DNA of 7,411 bases from an uncultured Streptococcus sp. (GTDB lineage: Bacteria; Bacillota; Bacilli; Lactobacillales; Streptococcaceae), in NCBI GenBank assembly GCA_902479835.1, contig CABSQC010000051.1, positions 1 to 7,411 on the forward strand. Reading direction: 5' to 3'. Made by a program: the position numbers and the translations under genes. The notes under the pieces are model-generated. The model had not been told where the DNA came from, ran no database searches, and worked only from the letters and a program-made list of their open reading frames with translations. Position 1 is the stretch's first letter; each line of letters opens with the position of its first letter. Below are positions 1 to 6,109 of this stretch, in pieces.

Positions 1-108
1 TAAGTGGGCTCTACTACGCTGATTTCATCAGCTTTTACAGCCCTACTCAACTGTGCGGAGGTGGGACGACGAAATCGAATTCTAACGAATTACCGATTTC
101 TGTCCCAC
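1..108. repeat. Hairpin-rich intergenic element, probable dispersed streptococcal repeat (left end cut)
   Basis: Two structures are visible. First, GCTGAT (18-23) pairs with ATCAGC (27-32) around a 3-nt loop, and this is enclosed by AGTGGGCT (3-10) pairing with AGCCC-ACT (39-47, one bulged T). Second, 61-108 is a near-perfect 48-nt palindrome: GTGGGAC (61-67) pairs with GTCCCAC (102-108), GAAATCG pairs with CGATTTC, and AATTC pairs with GAATT around the centre. Neither strand has a T tract after the second hairpin, so it is not a standard terminator, although it lies about 80 nt past the tmcAL stop and could still protect or end that transcript. From memory, sequences of this kind recur between genes in streptococci; this was not checked. 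The left boundary lies outside the window. Confidence 0.6.
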
Positions 109-185
109 TCTCAAACACTGTTTCCGTATATCATAAACTTCTTGCCTTACGTGAATGTGGGCAGAGAAAATTTATGTCAGACACT

Positions 186-1280
186 TTATTCTTCCACTCT
201 CACGGGCACCCGCCCCCAGATCTGTTCTGGCAATTGGGGATGCCCTAGTTGATACACCTGATCCGCTTGTTGGGTCAAACTGTCCCAAGGTTCCTTACCG
301 ATTCGGGTCACCAAGTCCACTTGACCTTTTAGTGACTTGAGGTGGGCTTGTCCCTTTGCGGAAAATCCTAAGACATGAATTGCATCGGGAAGAGCTTGAT
401 CCATCGCCCCTACCAAGATATAAGTCAAAATGCGGCGGACACGCGCCTTGGTATAGCGCTTGGTTGCCACTTTCTCCACCAAGTCTTCCACAGAACTCGC
501 GCTTCGAATGCCCTCCTTTATCCGATTAGCCAACTCTTCATTGACTTGAAAAATCTGTGTCAGCTCCGGATGGGTTAGGATTTGATAACGGAGCAGTTGG
601 TCATAATCCTCCCAAGATACCTTTGGAGCCGACTGAAAGAGTTGGCTATTGGGCATGAACTGATCCACAAAAGCGTGGTCCTCTTTATGAAGACGAAGGC
701 TGGTGGCAGAAGCATAGGCTACTTCTTTTTCTTCTGAATGGTAGCCCGCACCCTGGCGCTGGACGGGCTTAAGCACAATCCCCTTCCCAGCACAAGCCTT
801 GGCATAAGCCAGCCCTAGAATATGATTGGGAGTATCCCCTGTGAACTCCACTCCAGCAAAGGTTTCCCACATTTTTTGCGTTTTCTGTGGATAGGATAAA
901 TCGCCTGAAAGACTTCGCAGGAAAGCTTCCATTTCCGCTTCTTTCTCCGAATAAACAGTCGCAATCGCTTGGTAATCTAAGACCTCTTCTGTCCCAAAGG
1001 TCAATTGGTCGATTCCCAGACGGGACAAGATCCCCACCGCTCCCTTGGCAAAATGATCCGCCGACTGAACAGCCACGAGAAAGGGGAGCTCGACCACCAG
1101 GTCCGCTCCATTTTCCAAAGCCATCTGCGCGCGAATCCACTTGTCTACAATGGCAGGTTCGCCACGTTGAACAAAATTCCCAGACATGGCCACAATTTTC
1201 AGCCCTTCTGCCTGTTCCAGCAGGTACTTGTGCCCATTGTGAAAAGGATTAAATTCCGCAATAATTCCTGTAACTGTCAT
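186..1280 (-). CDS. tmcAL: tRNA(Met) cytidine acetate ligase TmcAL (YlbM family)
   Basis: The 364-residue protein fits the usual length of the family. It begins with a nucleotidyltransferase-type ATP site: EFNPFHNGH at residues 9-17 carries the HxGH signature (H14, H17). It continues with [11 protein letters not shown] (33-43), ELPF (64-67), FGTE (95-98), PNHILG (151-156) and the second nucleotide-site motif SATSLR (191-196). The known family member in Bacillus uses ATP and acetate to make N4-acetylcytidine at wobble position 34 of elongator tRNA-Met in the cytoplasm; the function here is inferred by family membership. The ATG at 1280 is 6 nt after the yqeM stop, with AGGA just upstream, so the two genes are probably co-transcribed and translationally coupled. 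It is the last gene of its transcript; what follows is a structured repeat-like region. No frameshift or missing motif was seen. Confidence 0.93.
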   Translation of the reverse strand: MTVTGIIAEFNPFHNGHKYLLEQAEGLKIVAMSGNFVQRGEPAIVDKWIRAQMALENGADLVVELPFLVAVQSADHFAKGAVGILSRLGIDQLTFGTEEVLDYQAIATVYSEKEAEMEAFLRSLSGDLSYPQKTQKMWETFAGVEFTGDTPNHILGLAYAKACAGKGIVLKPVQRQGAGYHSEEKEVAYASATSLRLHKEDHAFVDQFMPNSQLFQSAPKVSWEDYDQLLRYQILTHPELTQIFQVNEELANRIKEGIRSASSVEDLVEKVATKRYTKARVRRILTYILVGAMDQALPDAIHVLGFSAKGQAHLKSLKGQVDLVTRIGKEPWDSLTQQADQVYQLGHPQLPEQIWGRVPVRVEE

Positions 1281-1286
1281 GCTGTC

Positions 1287-2027
1287 CTACTTCTGTGCTA
1301 CAAAAAACCATCGTTTGCTGGTCTTTGTTGGCTCCTTATCTTCAAAGTCCGCGTACAATTTGAAAGATTTAAAGCCAGCCTGCTCCAGCAAAATGTCATA
1401 GGTTAAAACTTCATAGGTGCGTTCCTCATGGACTTCATCGTGCCGACTAAAGCTGCCATCCTCTTCTTGGACAAAGAAGGTCAGCTCATGGACGATCGAG
1501 TGAGGGGCCGCATCCTCATAGGTATCCCAGAGCATGGCAAAGTCTTCCGCATTTTCATGGTAAGAATAGCCCGGGAAAACCTCATCCGTCTGGTAGGTCG
1601 AATGGACATCAAAAATAAAGACTCCGTCTTCCTTAAGAGCATTGTAGACTTCTTTGAAGACATCTCCCACTTCCACCTCGTCCAGCATATAGCAGATGGA
1701 ATCAGAGTAGCAGGTCACGAAATCATAAGCGCCTGCTTGTGACAGGTCCAGCATATTGCCCTCGATAAAATCAATATTTTGCTTGGCTGAAGCCGCTCTT
1801 TTTTCAGCAATTTTCAGCATATCAGCACTCAAGTCTAATCCTGTCACGTCAAAACCAGCTTGGGAAAAGCGGACAGACTGAATCCCTGTCCCACATGCCA
1901 ATTCCAGTAATTTTTTCTTATCTTTTGTCTTTTGGAGATGGCGGAGGGAAAAATCCGTCCACAAATCATACAGACTGTCATCCATGACCGCATCATAGAC
2001 AGCTGCAAACGTTTCATAAGTAGCCAT
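1287..2027 (-). CDS. yqeM: SAM-dependent methyltransferase, YqeM type
   Basis: The protein has 246 residues from the ATG at 2027. It is a class I Rossmann-fold methyltransferase: motif I is ELACGTG (42-48), the acidic residue ending strand 2 is D65 in GLDLS, and EGNML (89-93) is the motif III region. The N-terminus MATYETFAAVYD matches what I recall of streptococcal homologues. The open frame extends upstream to a TTG at 2096, adding a short hydrophobic stretch (IVVLLIFY), but that extension is encoded inside an imperfect palindrome and is unlikely to be real. An ATG at 2033 is also possible. No strong Shine-Dalgarno is seen (only GGACTTGG about 8 nt upstream). In Bacillus yqeM directly follows the rsfS homologue; here a 322-nt gap and a terminator-like hairpin intervene. 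The methyl acceptor is unknown to me. Cytoplasmic. Confidence 0.85.
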   Translation of the reverse strand: MATYETFAAVYDAVMDDSLYDLWTDFSLRHLQKTKDKKKLLELACGTGIQSVRFSQAGFDVTGLDLSADMLKIAEKRAASAKQNIDFIEGNMLDLSQAGAYDFVTCYSDSICYMLDEVEVGDVFKEVYNALKEDGVFIFDVHSTYQTDEVFPGYSYHENAEDFAMLWDTYEDAAPHSIVHELTFFVQEEDGSFSRHDEVHEERTYEVLTYDILLEQAGFKSFKLYADFEDKEPTKTSKRWFFVAQK

Positions 2028-2042
2028 ATTCATGATACCAAG

Positions 2043-2134
2043 TCCGCCCGTAATCCGATAGAAAATTAGGAGCACGACGATGGAGCTAAGCTCCAAGGAG
2101 AGCTATCTATTTTCCGAGGATTACAGGACGGGTT
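2043..2134. repeat. Long imperfect palindrome abutting the yqeM start
   Basis: The centre is a perfect hairpin, TGGAGC (2081-2086), loop TAA, GCTCCA (2090-2095). The arms continue outward with mismatches: left-arm CCGTAATCC and AGAAAAT match, in inverted order, GGATTACAGGACGG and ATTTTCC of the right arm. About 44 nt on each side take part. The resulting long stem would fold in RNA from either strand. The left end lies within 20 nt of the yqeM start codon. It could be a miniature transposon-type element or a cis-acting hairpin; no target duplication is obvious. Confidence 0.5.
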
Positions 2135-2157
2135 CAAATCCTTTCTAAGATACAAAG

Positions 2158-2245
2158 AGCCTTAAAAGCATAGAGAAAATAGGAAACTTTCTGCCGTATC
2201 GTCAGATACAAAGGAAGTTACTCTTTTTCTCACAGCTTTTAGCTC
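2158..2245. repeat. Long imperfect palindrome with 4-nt loop
   Basis: The left arm (2158-2200) and right arm (2205-2245) are inverted copies around the loop GTCA. Matching blocks from the loop outward are GTATC/GATAC, AACTT/AAGTT, GAGAAAA/TTTTCTC (a single mismatch site interrupts these on the right), AAAAGC/GCTTTT and GAGC/GCTC. Mismatches and one-base gaps separate the blocks. The hairpin would be about 40 bp with internal loops. There is no T tract, so it is not a terminator. An exact 10-nt direct repeat, AGATACAAAG, occurs at 2148-2157 and 2204-2213, giving the central GTATC (2196-2200) two possible partners. Confidence 0.55.
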
Positions 2246-2317
2246 GTGTTCAATTATCAAATTAACCAAACACGAGGCCCCATCCTTTCTTTCCATAGAA
2301 TTTCAATTTAACCAACA

Positions 2318-2343
2318 AAACTCAGTTGCTACCAACTGAGTTT
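2318..2343 (-). terminator. Rho-independent terminator after rsfS
   Basis: A perfect 11-bp inverted repeat, AAACTCAGTTG (2318-2328) and CAACTGAGTTT (2333-2343), has a 4-nt loop. Read on the minus strand it begins 6 nt after the rsfS stop and is followed by TTTTGTTGGTT, a modest T-rich tail (the first Ts belong to the stem). On the plus strand the tail is TTTACC, so minus-strand function is favoured. It probably ends, perhaps incompletely, the yqeG-to-rsfS transcript. Confidence 0.7.
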
Positions 2344-2349
2344 ACCTGC

Positions 2350-2703
2350 TTATGCTAGGGCTGCTGAAAGATCGACAGCACTTGCTTCGTGCCATAGCTT
2401 TTCTAGGTTATAGTGGGCACGCATTTCTTCTGAGAAGACATGGACCACCACACTACCTAAGTCAAGAAGGACCCAACCTCCAGCTGAATCACCTTCGACG
2501 TGGCTAGTATTGCCACCAGCTTCAACGACCTTCTCACGAATATTCTCTGCGATAGCTTCCAACTGGCGGCTATTCATAGAGCTTGCGATAACAAAGTAAT
2601 CTGTCACACTAGTCAAGCTTTGAACATCCAAAGCCACAATATCTTCTGCACGTTTTTCATCGGCAGCTTTAACAACAAGTTCAAGTAATTCTTTTTCTTT
2701 CAT
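2350..2703 (-). CDS. rsfS: Ribosomal silencing factor RsfS
   Basis: The 117-residue protein has the full length of the RsfS/Iojap family. Seen in the sequence: [11 protein letters not shown] (32-42), EGD (70-72), [16 protein letters not shown] (75-90) and YNLEKLW (98-104), all family hallmarks. Members bind ribosomal protein uL14 on the 50S subunit and block joining with 30S, lowering translation when nutrients are short; this role is inferred from the family. The ATG at 2703 is 14 nt after the cysteine-hydrolase stop and has GAGGA as ribosome binding site. It appears to be the last gene of the yqeG operon, because a perfect hairpin starts 6 nt after its stop. In Bacillus the homologue (yqeL) also sits after yqeK, which supports the call. 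Nothing irregular was seen. Confidence 0.96.
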   Translation of the reverse strand: MKEKELLELVVKAADEKRAEDIVALDVQSLTSVTDYFVIASSMNSRQLEAIAENIREKVVEAGGNTSHVEGDSAGGWVLLDLGSVVVHVFSEEMRAHYNLEKLWHEASAVDLSAALA

Positions 2704-2717
2704 TTAGTCCTCTTTCT

Positions 2718-3218
2718 TTAAAAAATTGTTTTGTAATCTAAGACATCCGCAAAACGTTCTGCCCAAATATTTTCATAAAATTCATTAAGCGTTTCTGCCG
2801 GAATATCCTCTCCATCAAAGGTTGTGACAGCTCCTTCTGGAATGACCAGCTTGTAGCCGTATTCAAACCCCACTTTGACGGATGTATCGACACAATATTC
2901 TGTCTGCATGCCACACAGGACCAGTTGTTCAATCCCTTGTTGATCCAAGTATTCTATTAATCCTGTCTCTTTAAACATGCTATTGTATCGCTTCTGAAAT
3001 ACCTTTTCATTCTCCTGTCTATTCAACAGGGGCGATAACTGCCAATCTTCTGAAGTTAAAGCCTCTGGCGTTTCAATATGCTGTATGTAGATGATTTCAA
3101 TCTGCTGTTTTCTTGCCTGATCTTGCAAATAAACAATCTTCTCTAAGAGCTTATCTGTCTCAAAACCTGTCTCCACGAGAATGTTTTGTACATCAATAAT
3201 GATAAAAGCTGTTTTCAC
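2718..3218 (-). CDS. Cysteine hydrolase of the isochorismatase-like family
   Basis: The 166-residue protein has the family's single alpha/beta domain. The catalytic triad is visible: D9 in IIIDVQN, K76 in VFQKRYNSMF and C109 in GMQTEYCVDTS. The family hydrolyses amides, imides or vinyl ethers through the cysteine; the substrate here is unknown. Its neighbours nadD and yqeK make nicotinamidase an attractive guess, but the metal site of nicotinamidases (D-x-H plus a further H) is not present: only H47 lies in the equivalent region (YIQHIE). I therefore call it only at family level. The start is GTG at 3218, immediately after the yqeK TGA, with GAGGAG inside the end of yqeK at good spacing; this indicates tight translational coupling. 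The B. subtilis cluster, as I recall it, lacks this gene, so it is a lineage-specific insertion into the operon. Cytoplasmic, no signal peptide. Confidence 0.88.
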   Translation of the reverse strand: MKTAFIIIDVQNILVETGFETDKLLEKIVYLQDQARKQQIEIIYIQHIETPEALTSEDWQLSPLLNRQENEKVFQKRYNSMFKETGLIEYLDQQGIEQLVLCGMQTEYCVDTSVKVGFEYGYKLVIPEGAVTTFDGEDIPAETLNEFYENIWAERFADVLDYKTIF

Positions 3219-3815
3219 TCACTGCTCCTCTTTCAAATACTTCACAAAGGCGTTATAGGTTTCAAGGGTTTGGGGATAAATGGGCAATCCTTGGTGGGCC
3301 AGGTGTTCGACTGTGCGAGCCGTCTCATAGGCCACGGCACGATCCAAGGAGACTTGGGCAATGTCGCGCGCCTGATCTACCCCTGGAAAGGCCCGGTTGT
3401 GCTCAATGTAATCTGCCACATAGACAATCTTGTCTAAGGTCGACATCTGTCCACTCCCCACGGTGTGAATCTCAATACTGCGAAGAATGGCTGGATCTGT
3501 CAATCCGAGATCTTCTTGGATCTTATAAATCCCGACCATCCCATGCCAGACATTGTTGCCCCAGTTTTTTAATGATGGATCTAGCTCATAGCGATCAATC
3601 AAGTCCAAAAATTCCTGATCCGATAATTTCTTGGCATAGTCATGTAACAAACCTGCTAGACCAGCCTGCTCTTCATCAGCCCCATAGCGTTTAGCCAAGT
3701 CACGCGCAGCCTTCTCAACCCCTAAACAGTGGGTTAGCCGCTTTTCTGGCAGGATTTGACGCATTTTTTCAATTAAGACATCACGAGAAAAGCCAAGGTA
3801 GTTTTCATAGGTCAT
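3219..3815 (-). CDS. yqeK: HD-domain Ap4A hydrolase YqeK
   Basis: The protein has 198 residues from the ATG at 3815, the usual family length. The HD-superfamily metal ligands are in place: H29, H58-D59 ([10 protein letters not shown]), H91 (WHGMVG), H117 (IEIHTVG) and D135 (VADYIE). Characterised YqeK proteins split diadenosine tetraphosphate symmetrically into two ADP; the activity here is inferred from the intact site. The frame stays open upstream to a TTG at 3890, but ATG 3815 has AAGAAGG about 7 nt ahead and gives the expected N-terminus. The start overlaps the end of nadD by 11 nt, so translation is probably coupled. NadD and YqeK domains are fused in some mycoplasmas, which agrees with a functional link. 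The stop TGA is directly followed by the GTG start of the cysteine hydrolase. Confidence 0.95.
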   Translation of the reverse strand: MTYENYLGFSRDVLIEKMRQILPEKRLTHCLGVEKAARDLAKRYGADEEQAGLAGLLHDYAKKLSDQEFLDLIDRYELDPSLKNWGNNVWHGMVGIYKIQEDLGLTDPAILRSIEIHTVGSGQMSTLDKIVYVADYIEHNRAFPGVDQARDIAQVSLDRAVAYETARTVEHLAHQGLPIYPQTLETYNAFVKYLKEEQ

Positions 3816-4443
3816 TATACAAACCTTCTTTCTTGATGTAGTCCAAGACTGGTTTTGGCAACATAAAATTCGGCGTCCGGCCTTTAGCAAGAAAATCGCG
3901 CACCATACTAGAGGAGATATCCATTAGGGGAACATCCACCCAGATCACCGGATAAGAAGTCCCCGCCTTATAGCGTGGTCGCTGGACCCCGACAAATTGC
4001 ACAATCTCCACCAATTCATCGATGCGGTGCCATTTTGGTAAATAATCCACCATATCTGCACCAATAATGAAGTAATAATCTGTGTCTGGATCCCGTTCAT
4101 TGAGCAAGAGCATGGTGTCGTAGGTATAGGAAATCCCTTTCCGCTCGAGTTCAATCGTCTCGATTTCCAGACCTTCAATACCTTCAATGGCTAATTCCAG
4201 CATCTTAAGGCGATGGTGCTCTGCAATCGTCCCCTTGGCATCGACATGCGGTGGCTCATACTCAGGCATCAAGAGCACCTTATCTAACCCTAATTGTTGG
4301 CGCACTTGATCCGCAACGACCAAATGGGCATTGTGGACCGGATTGAAATTCCCACCCAAAATACCAACTTGTTTGCGTTTCTTGTCTTTGATCTCTGGCT
4401 CTAACTCTACCTTGGTAAAGGGAGTCAATAGTTCAATTGCCAT
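3805..4443 (-). CDS. nadD: Nicotinate-nucleotide adenylyltransferase NadD
   Basis: The protein has 212 residues. The nucleotidyltransferase core starts near residue 26: [14 protein letters not shown] (27-40) holds the HxxH ATP motif (H37, H40), and ISSSMVR (176-182) is the second triphosphate-binding motif. MPEYEPPH follows the first core repeat as in the family. The enzyme joins ATP and nicotinate mononucleotide to give deamido-NAD plus pyrophosphate, the step before NAD synthetase; it is normally essential. Residues 1-25 (charged, [10 protein letters not shown]) precede the core; I recall the same short extension in other streptococcal NadD proteins, and the ATG at 4443 has GAGGAGAG at good distance, so the long form is kept. 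It lies 21 nt after yhbY and overlaps yqeK. Cytoplasmic. Confidence 0.96.
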   Translation of the reverse strand: MAIELLTPFTKVELEPEIKDKKRKQVGILGGNFNPVHNAHLVVADQVRQQLGLDKVLLMPEYEPPHVDAKGTIAEHHRLKMLELAIEGIEGLEIETIELERKGISYTYDTMLLLNERDPDTDYYFIIGADMVDYLPKWHRIDELVEIVQFVGVQRPRYKAGTSYPVIWVDVPLMDISSSMVRDFLAKGRTPNFMLPKPVLDYIKKEGLYNDL

Positions 4444-4464
4444 AGGTTTGCTCTCCTCAATATC

Positions 4465-4776
4465 TTAGATTTCTTTTACTTTGACTGAAATCTTCCGGTT
4501 TTCTTTTTTGCTTGATTGTTTATACAAGATGAGAATCCGACCAATTTTTTGAACCGTATCCACACCGATTTCTTCTTCCAAGATTTCTGCTACTTCGTGG
4601 ATGTTTTCATCCGTATTTTGAAGAAGGGTCACCTTGATCAGTTCACGAGCATCTAGCGCTTGACGAACACTGGTTTTGATTTGGTCATTGAGCCCATTTT
4701 TCCCAATTTGGATAATAGGTTTGAGGCTGTGGGCTTGGCTATTGAGGAAAGCCCGTTGTTTGGATGTTAATGTCAT
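4465..4776 (-). CDS. yhbY: YhbY-family CRM-domain RNA-binding protein
   Basis: The 103-residue protein consists of one CRM domain. The signature loop GKNG is at residues 25-28, in the context KPIIQIGKNGLND, preceded by the conserved LTSKQRAFLNSQAH helix. YhbY proteins associate with pre-50S ribosomal particles and are thought to help large-subunit assembly; this is family knowledge. The C-terminal tail is lysine-rich (SSKKENRKISVKVK), fitting RNA contact. The ATG at 4776 is preceded by AAGGAAG (4784-4790). The 224 nt between yqeH and this start hold a large inverted-repeat structure that ends 7 nt before the Shine-Dalgarno, so expression may depend on RNA folding there. nadD follows after 21 nt. 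Confidence 0.95.
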   Translation of the reverse strand: MTLTSKQRAFLNSQAHSLKPIIQIGKNGLNDQIKTSVRQALDARELIKVTLLQNTDENIHEVAEILEEEIGVDTVQKIGRILILYKQSSKKENRKISVKVKEI

Positions 4777-4797
4777 GTTTTTACTTCCTTATTTTTT

Positions 4798-4950
4798 GAT
4801 CGTTATTTTAAGTGGTGGGGACGGTCGGAACTAATTTTTCAAAGATCTCATCTTTGAAAAATGGATTTCCTTACCTCAAAATGGAGCCTTGGTCTCCATT
4901 TTTCCCTTGCCAATCTATCGATTGGCAACTACACCACGGCAATAACGATC
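4798..4950. repeat. Nested inverted-repeat element: closing stem plus three hairpins
   Basis: The ends pair: GATCGTTATT (4798-4807) with AATAACGATC (4941-4950), then GTGGTG (4812-4817) with CACCAC (4932-4937), with a small 4/3-nt internal loop between. Inside are three perfect hairpins: ATTTTTCAAAGAT (4834-4846) with its complement at 4850-4862 (loop CTC); AAAATGGAG (4878-4886) with CTCCATTTT (4894-4902); and TTGCCAATC (4907-4915) with GATTGGCAA (4920-4928, loop TATC). A possible extra stem GGAA (4827-4830) / TTCC (4867-4870) encloses the first hairpin. The result is a multi-branched fold available on either strand. On the minus strand it is in the yqeH-yhbY mRNA. It is either a miniature mobile element with terminal inverted repeats or a cis-acting RNA. 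Confidence 0.65.
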
Positions 4951-4957
4951 TCTTTAT

Positions 4958-4976
4958 GAGCTCACTTTGTTCGCTC
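4958..4976. repeat. Short hairpin with paired GA mismatches
   Basis: On the minus strand the sequence reads GAGC-GA-AC-AAA-GT-GA-GCTC. GAGC pairs with GCTC and AC with GT, leaving a symmetric GA/GA internal loop of the kind that can form tandem sheared pairs, and a 3-nt loop. It lies between the yqeH stop and the larger element at 4798-4950. It is short and may be chance or part of the same repeat. Confidence 0.3.
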
Positions 4977-5000
4977 TTCAGATATATTTTTTTCTGTTTT

Positions 5001-6107
5001 TTAAATAATAGCTTTGCGGGTAACGACGGCGACGCCTTCTGGTGCCCAGACAGCTACTTTGGCTTCTCCATTGACGCGGATCCAGCCGAGTCCTGAGATG
5101 ACCAGGTCTGTCTTGTCCTTGATGGTAAACTCATGAGAAACCAAGGGCGGGAACTCTTCTTTTTCCTTGCTATTAGGGGGTGTTAATAGACCACCGACAT
5201 GCTTGTCATAAAAGGCGGTCGCTCCTTCGAGCTTGGTTCGGTGAAGCTTGAGTTCGTTGTCAAAGAAGGCGGTGAAACCTTGCTTTTCTCCCTTGATAAA
5301 GTCAAAACGTCCCAGACCACCCAAGAAGAGGGTTTGCTCTGGATTGAGCTGATAGGTCTTGGGCTTGATTTCCTTTTTAGGGCTGACATACTTGAGGTTT
5401 TTCGCCGTCAAGTAGTGAGCCATCTGGTGGCGATGGATAATCCCAGGTGTATCGTAGATGTAGGATCCATCGTCCAGTGGGATTTCGATCTTGTCCAGTG
5501 TTGTCCCTGGGAAGCGAGAAGTTGTAATAATATCCTTATCCCCAGTGATTTCTTGGATAATCGCATTGATGAGGGTTGATTTCCCAACGTTGGTCACACC
5601 AACCACATAGACATCACGTCCCTTGCGGTGTTGCTCAATCTTTTCCATCAAGTCCTTAATGGCACTCTTGTTTTGGGCAGAGGTGAGGACCACATCGACA
5701 GGACGCATGCCTTCTTCGTGGGCTCGCTCCATCAACCAGTGGGTCACCTTGCTATCCTTGACAGATTTGGGCAAGATATCCTTTTTATTTCCGACCAACA
5801 GCACATCATTTCCTGCTACAAAACGGGGCAAGCCAGGAATGACGGAGCCATTAAAGTCAAAAATATCGACTACATTGACCACGAGAGCGTCACTATCTCC
5901 TACCTCGTGTAGCAATTTCAGGAAATCATCATCTGTCAGATGCACATCTGTGATTTCATTGTAGTGACGAAGACGGAAACAGCGTTGACAATAGACTTCG
6001 CCTGTTTCCAAGCCCTTTTCAAGAGCTGACTGAGGAGTATAGCCTAGCCCCTCTTTGTTTTCTGTCTGAATGGGGGCTCCACAGCCAATACAGAATAATT
6101 CTTCCAT
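5001..6107 (-). CDS. yqeH: Ribosome biogenesis GTPase YqeH
   Basis: The 368-residue protein is a circularly permuted GTPase. An N-terminal zinc-finger is formed by C6, C9, C40 and C43. The G motifs then come in permuted order: G4 NKKD (107-110), G5 TSAQ (142-145), G1/P-loop GVTNVGKS (170-177), G2 with FPGTT (199-203) and G3 DTPG (219-222). A C-terminal domain of about 140 residues follows, as in the family. YqeH is needed for 30S subunit assembly in Bacillus; this role is inferred. The ATG at 6107 lies 2 nt after the yqeG TAA, and its AAGGAA site is inside the end of yqeG, so the two are coupled. In Bacillus aroE follows; here there is none, and a structured non-coding element occupies the spacer before yhbY. 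Confidence 0.97.
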   Translation of the reverse strand: MEELFCIGCGAPIQTENKEGLGYTPQSALEKGLETGEVYCQRCFRLRHYNEITDVHLTDDDFLKLLHEVGDSDALVVNVVDIFDFNGSVIPGLPRFVAGNDVLLVGNKKDILPKSVKDSKVTHWLMERAHEEGMRPVDVVLTSAQNKSAIKDLMEKIEQHRKGRDVYVVGVTNVGKSTLINAIIQEITGDKDIITTSRFPGTTLDKIEIPLDDGSYIYDTPGIIHRHQMAHYLTAKNLKYVSPKKEIKPKTYQLNPEQTLFLGGLGRFDFIKGEKQGFTAFFDNELKLHRTKLEGATAFYDKHVGGLLTPPNSKEKEEFPPLVSHEFTIKDKTDLVISGLGWIRVNGEAKVAVWAPEGVAVVTRKAII

Positions 6108-6109
6108 TC

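Larger units (their letters stand above)
2028..2349. other. 322-nt gene-free gap between rsfS and yqeM
   Basis: No credible coding sequence is seen on either strand. From right to left it holds the rsfS-proximal terminator hairpin (2318-2343); a smaller inverted repeat CTCGTGTT (2243-2250) / AACACGAG (2269-2276) with an 18-nt A+T-rich loop; a long imperfect palindrome (2158-2245); and a second one (2043-2134) that reaches the yqeM start. Promoter-like hexamers on the minus strand are poor: GATAAT at 2253-2258 and TGTAAT at 2122-2127 have no good -35 partner, and TGGTATCAT at 2032-2040 is an extended -10 but lies against the start codon. How yqeM-tmcAL is transcribed is therefore not settled by the sequence. 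Confidence 0.7.

Noticed and set aside
61..108. Intrinsic terminator for tmcAL
   Set aside because: The hairpin is strong but neither strand shows a T tract directly after it, so I list it only as a structured repeat that might affect the transcript end.
4..252. Plus-strand open frame of 82 codons starting in the left element
   Set aside because: It is a translation of the structured repeat and then runs antisense into the end of tmcAL. It has no recognisable domain.
2028..2096. N-terminal extension of yqeM from the TTG at 2096, with a hydrophobic segment
   Set aside because: The extension is encoded in the palindrome, uses a TTG, and lengthens the protein beyond the family N-terminus that begins at MATYETF.
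2130..2142. GGGTTCAAATCC on the plus strand, resembling a tRNA T-arm, hinting at a tRNA gene or attachment site
   Set aside because: The flanking stem pairs poorly, no acceptor stem, anticodon arm or CCA end can be found nearby, and the sequence is accounted for by the right arm of the palindrome at 2043-2134.
2161..2172. TTTAAG-like element on the minus strand, considered as a CiaR-type binding site
   Set aside because: Only one half-site (TTTAAG) is present; the second half at 5-nt spacing does not match.
3816..3890. Longer yqeK start at the TTG 3890
   Set aside because: It would overlap nadD by 86 nt and add a low-quality N-terminus. The ATG at 3815 has a proper ribosome binding site and gives the family length.
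5199..5579. 126-codon plus-strand frame opposite yqeH
   Set aside because: It lies wholly inside the strongly supported yqeH gene and its translation has no family features; it is a shadow frame. The same applies to the plus-strand frames at 887-1252, 1005-1406, 5623-5964 and 6155-6634.
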